A stretch of 64,000 bases of DNA from positions 1 to 64,000 of the forward strand of contig CAZECE010000087.1 of NCBI GenBank assembly GCA_964510525.1, written 5' to 3'. The notes under the pieces are model-generated. The model was not told where the DNA came from. It searched no databases and saw only the letters and a program-made list of their open reading frames with translations. Position numbers and translations under genes: made by a program. Positions 35,450-44,171 of this stretch are shown piece after piece; the first letter of the stretch is position 1, and the number at the start of each line of letters is the position of its first letter. Source of the DNA: CAZECE01 sp964510525 (GTDB lineage Bacteria > Pseudomonadota > Gammaproteobacteria > Pseudomonadales > JANQJO01).

Positions 35450-36386
35450 CCCCCGTGCCCTTGAGGAACCACACCTGAAGCAACCGACATATTTAAAATC
35501 CATCAGCGAATCTAGCCCTGCCCGAAACCTATTACTGTGCGGCTTAATACTGATCCTAACCGGTTGCAGTCACCTTCCGAACATGCCGCTTTGGCAAAAG
35601 CCCCCTGCGGGAAAATCAGAAAAAATCCAACGCTTCGTGATTGGCTCTAACATCGCCTTTCTAAAATGGACGCAAAGCGAGCAGCAGCTATACGAAGAGC
35701 TGATCAAACAATTCCCACAACGACGCGATTATTCCGTCGCCCTACAAAAACACCAATCGCAACAAAAGAAAGTCACCGCTAAACTCAGTGATAACTGTCA
35801 TCGACTCACCCCTGAAACACAATTCTTTTTAGTCCATCAATGTGTCACGACCTTGTCTTCAGTGCCTTTAACCGATGCACAGCAACAACAATTAACCCAG
35901 ATGCAAGCCACGTTACAAAAAGTTGAAATCGCTCTTACAGACTCGATCAGAACCATTCGCAGCCACCAACCCGATAAAATAACAGCCCAAGAGGCACCCC
36001 CACAAGACATCACCTCGCAGCAACTGGACAACATCCTAACTTCACACCAGCAAGCCATTACCTCGGGTGACCTATTGACAGCAAAGGTTATTCATCAAAC
36101 GCTTCTAGAACAGCCCCAGCTGTCCAGCAAACAGCTAAAGCGCTTACAAGCGCAACATGTTATCTTCAAACAAAAAGTGCGAATTTTGGATCAATACGCC
36201 GATCAGCTCTACCAACAAAAATCCGTTGCCGAAGCCCAAGCCATTTGGTCATTATTACTGAAGTTAAATGAAACCCCCGAACTGTTAAACAAACAACTGC
36301 GCGCCAAAAAGGTACTAGAAAATTTACGCGAACTCAGACAAGATGGTCACATATTAAATCCAACAACCGACCAATCCAGAAACTGA
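35427..36386 (+). CDS. Putative lipoprotein of unknown function
   Basis: 319 residues. Cytosolic-looking N-terminus of about 35 residues, then a lipoprotein signal LLLCGLILILTGCS with a lipobox Cys near 47. The true start may therefore be an internal codon. The mature part is Gln/Lys-rich and helical, with tetratricopeptide-like spacing but no motif I can name. It overlaps the cyclase gene by 23 bases; the pair may form a sensor-cyclase unit. Confidence 0.6.
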   Translation: MKPHTAHNPRALEEPHLKQPTYLKSISESSPARNLLLCGLILILTGCSHLPNMPLWQKPPAGKSEKIQRFVIGSNIAFLKWTQSEQQLYEELIKQFPQRRDYSVALQKHQSQQKKVTAKLSDNCHRLTPETQFFLVHQCVTTLSSVPLTDAQQQQLTQMQATLQKVEIALTDSIRTIRSHQPDKITAQEAPPQDITSQQLDNILTSHQQAITSGDLLTAKVIHQTLLEQPQLSSKQLKRLQAQHVIFKQKVRILDQYADQLYQQKSVAEAQAIWSLLLKLNETPELLNKQLRAKKVLENLRELRQDGHILNPTTDQSRN

Positions 36387-36417
36387 CCCATTATCCAAAA
36401 GCCGACAAGCCTGAAAT

Positions 36418-37329
36418 ATGATTTCCGCACCACGTCTTAGCATGATTAACGCCAAAAACTGGCCTCTCCTCAAAGAAAAGGCAAGCCTTTACATAGCCCT
36501 CACGCGATTAAACAAACCTGTGGGTATTTTTTTACTGCTCTGGCCGACACTGAGCGCCCTTTGGTTAGCCGCAGAAGGGCACCCCAGCTGGAAATTAGTG
36601 GTGATTTTTACGCTCGGCGTGACCTTAATGCGATCCGCTGGCTGCATCATAAATGACATCGCGGATCGCCACTTGGACCGCAAAGTTCGCCGCACTCGCA
36701 ACCGCCCTCTGGCGTTACAGCGCCTCACCGTAGGTGAAGCATTAATCGCTTTTATTCTGCTAATTTTGTGCGCCTTTTTGCTGGTGTTGCTGACCAACAA
36801 ATTAACCGTACTCCTGTCCATTGCAGCTTTATGTCTGGCGTGCACCTACCCGTTTATGAAACGCTTTACCAACTTCCCGCAGCTCGTGCTAGGCATCGCT
36901 TTCGCCATGGGTATCCCTATGGCCTTCAGCGCCCATCAAAATACAGTGCCGCATATTGCCTGGTTATTTTTTCTCAGTACCACGCTTTGGACCGTCGCCT
37001 ACGACACCATTTACGCGATGATGGATCGAGAAGACGACATCCACGCCGGCATCAAATCCACAGCCATTTTGTTTGGCGAACAAGACAGAATGATCGTCAG
37101 CCTGCTTCAAGCCCTGACAATTGTCGGTTTTTTTCTGGTCGGACAGCGTGCCGAGTTAAGTGGCATTTATTATTTAGGACTAATCGCCATGCTGCTAAAC
37201 TTTTGCTGGCAACATTGGCTGATGCACACCCCATCCACTGACAATTACTTCAAAGCCTTTGTCTTTAACACCTGGGCCGGCGCCAGTTTGTATTTAGGTA
37301 TCGTTGCCCACTATTTATTTTTCTATTAA
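36418..37329 (+). CDS. ubiA: 4-hydroxybenzoate polyprenyltransferase
   Basis: Prenylates 4-hydroxybenzoate in ubiquinone synthesis, an integral membrane enzyme. 303 residues, about eight to nine membrane segments, both Asp-rich motifs: NDIADRHLD and YDTIYAMMDREDD. The start could be 36418 or a Met eight codons later. ubiC is not adjacent. phoB-phoR follows as in Pseudomonas. A 21-bp tandem duplication spans its stop codon. Confidence 0.96.
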   Translation: MISAPRLSMINAKNWPLLKEKASLYIALTRLNKPVGIFLLLWPTLSALWLAAEGHPSWKLVVIFTLGVTLMRSAGCIINDIADRHLDRKVRRTRNRPLALQRLTVGEALIAFILLILCAFLLVLLTNKLTVLLSIAALCLACTYPFMKRFTNFPQLVLGIAFAMGIPMAFSAHQNTVPHIAWLFFLSTTLWTVAYDTIYAMMDREDDIHAGIKSTAILFGEQDRMIVSLLQALTIVGFFLVGQRAELSGIYYLGLIAMLLNFCWQHWLMHTPSTDNYFKAFVFNTWAGASLYLGIVAHYLFFY

Positions 37330-37358
37330 TCAATTTTATTTTTCTATTAATCAATTTT
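37317..37358 (+). repeat. Perfect 21-bp tandem duplication across the ubiA stop codon
   Basis: The 21-base unit (ATTTTTCTATTAATCAATTT plus T) occurs at 37317-37337 and again at 37338-37358 with no mismatch. The first copy contains the TAA of ubiA (37327-37329) and the second repeats that stop in frame. Confidence 0.95.
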
Positions 37359-37400
37359 TGACGGATTAGTTTCTTTTCGTACAAAATTACAACAACAAAT

Positions 37401-37432
37401 ATGTCATTTCTTCGCAACAAATGTGCTATAAG
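37401..37432 (+). promoter_or_regulatory. Weak candidate Pho box and -10 upstream of phoB
   Basis: TGTCAT (37402-37407) is a perfect Pho half-site. The second half-site 11 bases on (CGCAAC, 37413-37418) is poor. TATAAG at 37427-37432 could be a -10. A longer direct repeat with about 22-base period (CAACAAAT ... CAACAAAT) runs through the region, two helical turns apart. Autoregulation of phoB is expected, but the site is not a clear consensus match. Confidence 0.3.
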
Positions 37433-37489
37433 ATCGCGCTCTAGAGGCTAAACGAAGCAGCGTAATCAAACCCACATGAGCAAAACTCT

Positions 37490-38179
37490 ATGAGCGAAAC
37501 CAAAGTCCTCATTGTCGATGACGAGACCGCCATTTTAGATATGCTGTCCACAAACTTAGAAATCGCGGGTTTTCACTGCATCACCGCACCAAACACCCAG
37601 GATGCTTACAAACGCCTGTACAACGAAGGCCCAGATTTGCTGCTGCTCGATTGGATGCTACCAGGTACCAGTGGTGTTGAGTTTGCCGCCCAACTTCGTA
37701 AAGAAGAAATTGGTGCAGAAATCCCGATCATCATGCTGACAGCTCGCAACAAAGAAGACAGCGCCATCAAAGCATTGGATTCCGGTGTTGATGACTACAT
37801 CACCAAGCCCTTTTCCACGCGAGAACTGATTTCCAGAATCCGCGCCGTCCTACGGCGCGCACCCAATAAACAAAACCCCAAGTGCTTGGCAGCACAAGAG
37901 TTACTCTTAGACCCGGTCAGCCAGCGCGTCTCTGCGGCTGAGCAACCCATAGACATGGGCCCAACCGAGTTCCGTCTGCTTGAATTTTTCATGTCTCACC
38001 AAGACCGCGCCTATTCAAGAGCCCAATTACTGGATCATGTTTGGGGCAATAATGTCTACGTAGCCGACCGAACCGTTGATGTTCACATCCGTCGCTTACG
38101 CAAAGCCTTATCTCTTTATAAGCTTGATCACTTTATTCAAACCGTCCGAGGCACAGGGTACCGCTTCTCCATCAAATAA
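37490..38179 (+). CDS. phoB: Phosphate regulon response regulator PhoB
   Basis: Activates Pho genes when phosphate is scarce. 229 residues: receiver domain with acidic pocket DDE (10-12), phosphoacceptor Asp54 in LLLLDWMLPG, and TKPF, then an OmpR-type winged helix with VADRTVDVHIRRLRKAL and GTGYRFS at the end. ubiA-phoB-phoR order as in Pseudomonas; phoR follows after 120 bases. Confidence 0.95.
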   Translation: MSETKVLIVDDETAILDMLSTNLEIAGFHCITAPNTQDAYKRLYNEGPDLLLLDWMLPGTSGVEFAAQLRKEEIGAEIPIIMLTARNKEDSAIKALDSGVDDYITKPFSTRELISRIRAVLRRAPNKQNPKCLAAQELLLDPVSQRVSAAEQPIDMGPTEFRLLEFFMSHQDRAYSRAQLLDHVWGNNVYVADRTVDVHIRRLRKALSLYKLDHFIQTVRGTGYRFSIK

Positions 38180-38299
38180 GCTCAAACCAAGCCCCTCCAT
38201 CCCCCCTAGAACCACACACACGAGCCATTCACCACAGATACGTTTTCAAACAGAAGATTAAAGTAAAGCGGGTTCAACTCGCTGAAAACTCCTGTTATC

Positions 38300-39637
38300 G
38301 TGACCCCCATGCAAAAAAAAGCCATCATCACGTTACTACTCACCTGCTTACCTGGCGCCCTGATCAGCCAAGTACTGATCGGCAGCCCAAGCTGGGGGTT
38401 ATCCGCCGCCCTGCTGGCCAACCTTCTGTGGCACCTGCATCAACTTAAAAAGTTCGCTCAGTGGCTGCAGCAGAAAAACCAAGCAGACCCACCTCAGGCA
38501 TCCGGCATTTGGGGCGATATTTTCGACAAAGTGTATAAGTTGCAACGCAAAACCCGTAAAGCCAGAAAGCAACTCGAATCCCACATTCAAAGAGCGCAAA
38601 ACTCGGCCAACGCCGTGCAAGATGGCGTCATTATCGTGAATCAATCTGGTCACCTTGAATGGTGGAACAACGCAGCCACCGAGTTACTCAGCTTTCAAAA
38701 GAAAGTCGACCGAAACCGTCCAATCACACACCTAGTTCGCCACCCGGGTTTTGTCCACTACTTCAACACAGGGGCATACGACACCCCCTACGAACTGGCC
38801 AGCCCTGAAGACCCCAAAACGCAACTTCAAGTGGAAATCACCCGATTCGGTAAAGACGAGCGCTTATTATTGATCCGCAACATCACCAATATCCATAAGC
38901 TCGAGCAAATGCGCACAGACTTTGTGGCCAATGTCTCTCATGAACTGAGAACACCTTTAACCGTATTGATCGGTTATTTGGAAGCCTTTGAAAACACCCC
39001 AACCCCGCTTTCGCCTCCCCTAACACGCGGCGTGAGGCACATGAGAGACCAAAGCAAACGCATGCAAGCATTGATTGATGATTTGTTATTGCTGTCTCGC
39101 TTAGAGCAATCCAGTCGTGATACCTGCTTTACGTCAGTGGATGTCTTAGCGTTACTGGAATCACTGGCACAAGAAGTCGAAATTTTATCGAGCGACAAAA
39201 AAATCACCACATCAATCAATATGCCGCAAGCTTTTGCATTAATGGGCAATGAAATAGACTTACACAGCGCCTTTATTAACTTACTCACAAATGCCATCAA
39301 ATATTCTCCCGCTGAAAGCCACATCGATATCATCGGGGAACAACTGCCCACTGGAGAAGCTCGCATTATCTTCCAAGACCATGGCATTGGCATCGATCCA
39401 GCCTTCATCCCCAGACTCACTGAGCGCTTTTATCGAGTGGATGCCAGCCGTGCCACTTCAAGTGGCGGAACCGGGCTTGGTTTAGCCATCGTTAAACATG
39501 TGTTGCTGCATCACCAAGCCCAACTAATCATAGAAAGCGAACCCAACGTCGGCAGCCGCTTTATTTGCGAGTTCCCTAAAAGCCGCACCCTAACCATGCC
39601 CGCTGCCGCTGATTCCGAAAAGCTCAGTTCTGGATAA
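38300..39637 (+). CDS. phoR: Phosphate regulon sensor histidine kinase PhoR
   Basis: Phosphorylates PhoB. 445 residues: two short N-terminal membrane helices (about 8-45), charged region, PAS-like domain (95-195), dimerisation helix with phosphoacceptor His214 in FVANVSHELRTPLTVLIGYLE, and a HATPase domain with NLLTNAIKYSP, DHGIGID, RFYRVDASRATSSGGTGLGL. It starts with GTG (38300) or the ATG three codons on. It overlaps the convergent diguanylate cyclase end by 14 bases. Confidence 0.94.
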   Translation: MTPMQKKAIITLLLTCLPGALISQVLIGSPSWGLSAALLANLLWHLHQLKKFAQWLQQKNQADPPQASGIWGDIFDKVYKLQRKTRKARKQLESHIQRAQNSANAVQDGVIIVNQSGHLEWWNNAATELLSFQKKVDRNRPITHLVRHPGFVHYFNTGAYDTPYELASPEDPKTQLQVEITRFGKDERLLLIRNITNIHKLEQMRTDFVANVSHELRTPLTVLIGYLEAFENTPTPLSPPLTRGVRHMRDQSKRMQALIDDLLLLSRLEQSSRDTCFTSVDVLALLESLAQEVEILSSDKKITTSINMPQAFALMGNEIDLHSAFINLLTNAIKYSPAESHIDIIGEQLPTGEARIIFQDHGIGIDPAFIPRLTERFYRVDASRATSSGGTGLGLAIVKHVLLHHQAQLIIESEPNVGSRFICEFPKSRTLTMPAAADSEKLSSG

Positions 39638-41024
39638 CGCGATTACGACCTTCATTCTTGGCTTCATAAAGCGCTTTGTCCGCACGACCAAAAGCACTTT
39701 GAGCCGTATCAGTACCCAGCACCTGAGTCACACCAAAACTGATCGTGATTTCAACCGGCTTTTGCTGAAAATGAAAACCACTTAGGGCAATGGCTTCACG
39801 AAGTTTATCAAGCGTCTTAACCGCTTTTTCAAGCTCGACTTCTTGCAGCAAAATCACAAACTCTTCACCACCATAGCGAGCAATAAAGTCACTGTTACGA
39901 AGCTTCTTGCGCAGCTTATCAGCCACCAAAGACAGCACTTTATCACCCGCCAAATGCCCATAGCCGTCATTAATTGCTTTAAAGTGATCGATATCAGCCA
40001 CCGCCAAGCACAACCGGCTGTTATAACGAACCACGCGCGCAATTTCCCGAGCCACCTGATCATCGTAAGCCTGACGATTAGGCAATTGCGTCAAAGGGTC
40101 TAGCAATGCGCTGGCTTTTTGTTTTTCAATCGTAAGCTTAAGCTCTTCAGCTTCAGCCTCGACAGAGGCCATACGAGCCGAAAGCTCCGTCAAGTCCGAT
40201 ATAAAGCGCGAATTATTTTCCTGAGCCTCTTGAAAACTGGCCAAAGCACGCCCAATGTTAGACAGCTGATCTTTGACTTGCGTTTTAAGTTGCTGCAAAT
40301 CTTCAACTTCAAACACACTGGTCTCTAATTGCGTCAGCTCTCTTTTCATCAACGCATTCAATTGAACACTCTGCTCTAAAACGTCAGTCTGCTCATACGA
40401 GGTCTTTTCAAGAACACCGTGAATCAGGTGCAGCTTTTCGTTTAAAGTCACCAAAAAAAATTCAAATTCACGACGACCATCTTGAAACCCCGCGATCACA
40501 TATCGACAAGCCTCCCCCAGCAATTCAGGCAACAGCTGCCATTCAAAGCAATCATGCAAACGCTTGCGAAAGGAATCTTTTTCGTCACGACTGACGACCT
40601 CATCAGGGAATTGGTCCACGATGGTTTGCAGCACCCCAACCACTTGACCTTTTAACAGCTCAGAACTGGGCATAGCAACCAGTTCTTGGCGAACAACCTC
40701 TTCTCGAGACACAAAGACCTGCTTCGCCTGCTCAGACCCTTTAGGAGCCAACTCTTTTTGCTCGACTACCGATAACAGATCATCCATCTGATTAATCAGC
40801 TCAGCGGCCGCCAAGCCTGCTTGGATATTGGCTTTTAAAGGCTCCACTAAATGATCAATATCGGCATCAATACCAGAAACCGCCGCAAGGGCTCGATTCA
40901 AGCACCGCTGCATTGATTTCAGCTCGCCAGCATGCTCCAACTCCTGAGTTTCTTGAAAACTCAACAGCTCTAAATACTTTTCTTTCCAAGAGCTTTCATC
41001 GGCGTCTTGAGCACTATTGGACAT
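39624..41024 (-). CDS. Diguanylate cyclase (GGDEF domain)
   Basis: Makes c-di-GMP from two GTP. 466 residues: a long, mainly helical N-terminal region (1-295) with coiled-coil character near 230-295, then the GGDEF domain with LTQLPNRQAYDD, ADIDHFKAINDGYGHLAGD and the active-site GGEEF (385-389). The inhibitory RxxD site is intact (RNSD, 376-379), so product feedback is expected. No membrane segment or EAL domain. The input signal is unknown. Confidence 0.93.
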   Translation of the reverse strand: MSNSAQDADESSWKEKYLELLSFQETQELEHAGELKSMQRCLNRALAAVSGIDADIDHLVEPLKANIQAGLAAAELINQMDDLLSVVEQKELAPKGSEQAKQVFVSREEVVRQELVAMPSSELLKGQVVGVLQTIVDQFPDEVVSRDEKDSFRKRLHDCFEWQLLPELLGEACRYVIAGFQDGRREFEFFLVTLNEKLHLIHGVLEKTSYEQTDVLEQSVQLNALMKRELTQLETSVFEVEDLQQLKTQVKDQLSNIGRALASFQEAQENNSRFISDLTELSARMASVEAEAEELKLTIEKQKASALLDPLTQLPNRQAYDDQVAREIARVVRYNSRLCLAVADIDHFKAINDGYGHLAGDKVLSLVADKLRKKLRNSDFIARYGGEEFVILLQEVELEKAVKTLDKLREAIALSGFHFQQKPVEITISFGVTQVLGTDTAQSAFGRADKALYEAKNEGRNRVIQN

Positions 41025-41129
41025 TGTGATGCCACTACCCCTAAAAAATTTGTCATTTTTTATAGTATAGAGGCGACCAATAAAGAGACTAAATTAATCC
41101 GAGGTTATTATTGATAACAATTAAATCAA

Positions 41130-41816
41130 TCAGTGCAGACCCGAAACGTAAGCTGACACGGCTTTAATCTGCTCATCCGACATTTTGCCAGCGATGGTGC
41201 GCATGATTTTGGTATCACCATCGTTCTCTCGACGTTTACCTGACTCATCATCACGACCTGCGGCACGGTAGGCCTTTAACTGCGCAGCGGTGTACATGGC
41301 ATGCTGCCCACTTAATGCAGGGAAACCCGCCGATTGAACCCCTTTACCTTGAGCCCCATGGCAGGCCGCACAGGCAGGAATACCCGCTTCGCGATCACCC
41401 GCAGAGTAGAGTGCTTTCCCCTGCTCGAACAAATCCGCAGGAACAGGCGATAAAGTCGTCGTTTGCGCCGCATAGTAAGCCCCCAGGTCACGCATGTCTT
41501 GTTCAGACATATTGGCAACAAAGGCCGTCATCTCTGGCACAGGGCGAGCACCTGATTTCATATCCATTAACTGCTTAAACGTGTATTTATCAACTTGACC
41601 GGCCAATTTAGGAAAATTAGGCGCCGCAGAATTCCCCTGAGCCCCATGACAAGCCTCACATGTTTTGGACAAGCTTTCGCCTTTTACAGGATCGCCCGTT
41701 GGCGCAGCTTCCCCAGAAGCCGCGACGGCCTGATTCCCAATGGCGCTGCCGATAACCAGTGCCGCCGCCAAAGCAACGGAGGCATTATAGCGATTGACCT
41801 TTAACCAATAACCCAT
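41130..41816 (-). CDS. Dihaem cytochrome c4
   Basis: Periplasmic electron carrier, usually feeding terminal oxidases. 228 residues from the ATG at 41816, with GGAGA upstream (frame open to a GTG at 41825). Signal peptide ends AVAA. Two similar cytochrome c domains follow, with CEACH and CAACH haem motifs and axial-Met regions. cc4 beside engB is a conserved gammaproteobacterial pair. Confidence 0.94.
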   Translation of the reverse strand: MGYWLKVNRYNASVALAAALVIGSAIGNQAVAASGEAAPTGDPVKGESLSKTCEACHGAQGNSAAPNFPKLAGQVDKYTFKQLMDMKSGARPVPEMTAFVANMSEQDMRDLGAYYAAQTTTLSPVPADLFEQGKALYSAGDREAGIPACAACHGAQGKGVQSAGFPALSGQHAMYTAAQLKAYRAAGRDDESGKRRENDGDTKIMRTIAGKMSDEQIKAVSAYVSGLH

Positions 41817-41871
41817 CAAACTCACTCTCCAAACGCTGAAACTAAAATCCTGAAGAACTTTAACTGATCAG

Positions 41872-42531
41872 ATGACGATTATCAAAGAAAACGTGGCTCA
41901 GCCGAAGCTCACCAAAAACACCGATCTCATTCGCCGCACCCTCACCAAAGCGTCCTTCCTGATCAGCGCTACGCAATTGTCAGGTTGCCCCGAAGACTCT
42001 GGAGCCGAGATAGCCTTTGTGGGGCGCTCAAATGCGGGGAAATCCAGTGCCATTAATAAGCTTTGCAATCAAAACAAACTGGCTTTCAGCAGCAAAACTC
42101 CAGGCAGAACACAAATGCTGAATTTTTTCGGTTTACCGGAAGAAAAGCGCTTAGTCGACCTACCAGGATACGGTTATGCCAGCACCTCCAAAAGCAACCA
42201 AAAACAATGGTCGTATTTAATCAACGATTATTTAAAATACCGAGAATCACTGAAAGCGGTGATTTTACTAATGGATTGCCGTCACCCATTAAAAGATCAA
42301 GACCTACAGTTCCTCAACTGGTGCTCAGGCTGCAGCCTGCCCGTATTGGGCTTATTAACCAAAGCCGACGAGCTCAGCAACAATCAGAGCAAGCAACAAT
42401 TAATGAAAACCAAAAAATCCCTGAAACAATCCGATTTAAAAATCGAGCTGGCGTTATTCTCCAGCACCAAAGGAACAGGACTCGAAGAAGCACATTATTT
42501 TATTGGAAAACATCTAGAGATCGGTAATTGA
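41872..42531 (+). CDS. engB: Ribosome biogenesis GTPase EngB (YsxC/YihA)
   Basis: Essential GTPase for 50S assembly. 219 residues, close to family length: G1 VGRSNAGKSSAINKL, G3 DLPGYGYA, G4 LTKADEL, and G5 SSTKGTG. Divergent from cytochrome c4. Its stop is only 4 bases from the end of the convergent PIN-domain gene. Confidence 0.96.
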   Translation: MTIIKENVAQPKLTKNTDLIRRTLTKASFLISATQLSGCPEDSGAEIAFVGRSNAGKSSAINKLCNQNKLAFSSKTPGRTQMLNFFGLPEEKRLVDLPGYGYASTSKSNQKQWSYLINDYLKYRESLKAVILLMDCRHPLKDQDLQFLNWCSGCSLPVLGLLTKADELSNNQSKQQLMKTKKSLKQSDLKIELALFSSTKGTGLEEAHYFIGKHLEIGN

Positions 42532-42535
42532 CATC

Positions 42536-42934
42536 TCACCAATCCAAGGATTTCAGCAAACCCAGGTAGTCAATCACAGTCACCCCCGAAATTTCCTGGC
42601 CATAAAGATGACCAAAATCTCTCTTATCCCCTGTCAATAGATAATCACACTCACCCGCAATTGCAGCCCCTAAAATCGGCCTGTCTTTTTCTACCAACGC
42701 CACATTTTCTAATAACAAAGCATTAGGCACTAAACCAATCGTTGGCTTCAGCTCTTCAAATGAACTAACCCACTGTGGTCGTTTTGCATAAACATTCCTT
42801 TGCGCTTCTTCTAATGCATAATCACTAGCAACCAATTGGTGGTGCTTAGACAATTCACAAAGAAAATGATGAATATTACTCAAACGATTACTGGCTGAGA
42901 ATATAACATTGGCATCCAAGAAGATTTTCAACAT
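42536..42934 (-). CDS. PIN-domain toxin (RNase-like)
   Basis: 132 residues, PIN fold. The acidic quartet is visible: Asp7 (IFLDANVIFSA), Glu42/43 (ALEEAQRNV), Asp84 or Asp97 (CDYLLTGD) and Asp103. PIN toxins cleave RNA and are inhibited by a cognate antitoxin. It follows the AbrB-like gene by 12 bases on the same strand, the normal antitoxin-toxin order. Confidence 0.85.
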   Translation of the reverse strand: MLKIFLDANVIFSASNRLSNIHHFLCELSKHHQLVASDYALEEAQRNVYAKRPQWVSSFEELKPTIGLVPNALLLENVALVEKDRPILGAAIAGECDYLLTGDKRDFGHLYGQEISGVTVIDYLGLLKSLDW

Positions 42935-42946
42935 GGATAGACAGCT

Positions 42947-43180
42947 CTACTGCTTCTTTAAAAGCTGACCTAGCACCCCATCTTGCTCAAAAAACTCTTC
43001 GATCCGAGCATCACTGTACATTTCCATCGGAAAAACAGCCGCAGGCTTCAACACAATCTCGCCAAATTCATTTATTTGCCCAATGAGCTGCTGTTTTCCA
43101 GACAAGCCCAGCGTTTTTCGAAAGTGAGCCGGCAAGGTCAACGTACCACGCTCAGTTAAAGGAATAATCTCTTGTTTCAT
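42947..43180 (-). CDS. AbrB/MazE-type antitoxin
   Basis: 77 residues from the ATG at 43180. The N-terminal swapped-hairpin DNA-binding domain is seen in ERGTLTLPAHFRKTLGL, and the C-terminal part (SDARIEEFFEQDGVLGQLL) probably binds the PIN toxin. A longer frame to 43228 runs through the promoter and is not credible. No Shine-Dalgarno is present. Confidence 0.85.
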   Translation of the reverse strand: MKQEIIPLTERGTLTLPAHFRKTLGLSGKQQLIGQINEFGEIVLKPAAVFPMEMYSDARIEEFFEQDGVLGQLLKKQ

Positions 43181-43187
43181 AATTAAC

Positions 43188-43216
43188 TTTATAGCAGTAA
43201 TGCAGCAATACAGCAA
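43188..43216 (-). promoter_or_regulatory. Promoter of the AbrB-PIN module
   Basis: Minus strand: TTGCTG (43211-43216), 17-base spacer, TATAAA (43188-43193). The ATG starts 8 bases after the -10, so transcription would begin at or next to the start codon. Several TGCTG/TGCTA repeats in the spacer may be antitoxin operators. Confidence 0.7.
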
Positions 43217-43232
43217 AAAGGCATTCAATAAC

Positions 43233-44105
43233 TTACCTTAAATGATGCTGCCAGACAGGATAAAAACGCTCAAAATCTTGCTTTCTAGAAACTGCCAAAA
43301 ACGTCACTTCATCCAAGCGTGCTTTTTGGTTGTATCGCCAAGGACGGCCATCCGAATCAAAGACCTCACCACCAACCCCCAGCAACAACGCATGCCCTGC
43401 CGCCAAATCCCATTCACACACCGGCGTGAATCGAGGATACACAGCCACATCACCCCGAACCATATGAGCAAACTTGACCGCACTGCCACTGACCACCAAC
43501 TCTGACGGCTCCTCCAATTCGGCCGAAAAACGTTCTACAAATTCACGACCATAATGACGAGATGCCGCAACCCCCAAGGTGTCTGCGGGGAGCAAATTCA
43601 AACGATAAGATTGACCTTGTAACGGCTGATAATGCTCAAAATTTTGCCCAATTTCACCAAACATGACGCCCAAGCCAGGGCCACCAAAAAAGAAATGCTT
43701 TAAGCCTGGCATCAACAGCAACCCCCAAACAGGCAGCCCCTCCTCAATCAACGCAATATTGACCGAAAACTCTGGCCGTTTGGCAATGAATTCTCGTGTT
43801 CCATCCAATGGATCGACCAACCAATACCGAGACCATGCCTTCCGATCGTCAAAAGCTTCTTTAGGCCCTTCTTCTGATAACAAAGGTACGCCTGGCAGCC
43901 AATCACTTAAATGCTCCTCAATTAGCGCTTGCGCACTGTAATCAGCCTCAGAAACAGGACTTTGATCCGCCTTGTGATTAACCACCAAATCCGAGCTGTT
44001 AAAATACCCCATCAAGGTATCGCTCAATACCGACACCAGTTGCTGAATACGCTGCAAAAACAGCGGACCATGATTTACACTATGCTCAGACTTTAAAGAA
44101 GACAC
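43233..44105 (-). CDS. cysQ: 3'(2'),5'-bisphosphate nucleotidase CysQ
   Basis: Removes the 3'-phosphate from PAP made during sulfate assimilation. 290 residues, inositol-phosphatase superfamily: SPVSEADYSAQALI, LLSEEGP, metal-site YWLVDPLDGTREFI and the late VCEWDLAAGHALL. It starts with GTG after AGGG. It neighbours the YrfG-like gene, a common association. Confidence 0.94.
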   Translation of the reverse strand: MSSLKSEHSVNHGPLFLQRIQQLVSVLSDTLMGYFNSSDLVVNHKADQSPVSEADYSAQALIEEHLSDWLPGVPLLSEEGPKEAFDDRKAWSRYWLVDPLDGTREFIAKRPEFSVNIALIEEGLPVWGLLLMPGLKHFFFGGPGLGVMFGEIGQNFEHYQPLQGQSYRLNLLPADTLGVAASRHYGREFVERFSAELEEPSELVVSGSAVKFAHMVRGDVAVYPRFTPVCEWDLAAGHALLLGVGGEVFDSDGRPWRYNQKARLDEVTFLAVSRKQDFERFYPVWQHHLR

Positions 44106-44171
44106 ATCTTGGCCCTACTCGCCACTATCGAAAATCATCCAACCCACCAATCAGTCTAACAGGGAAACACC

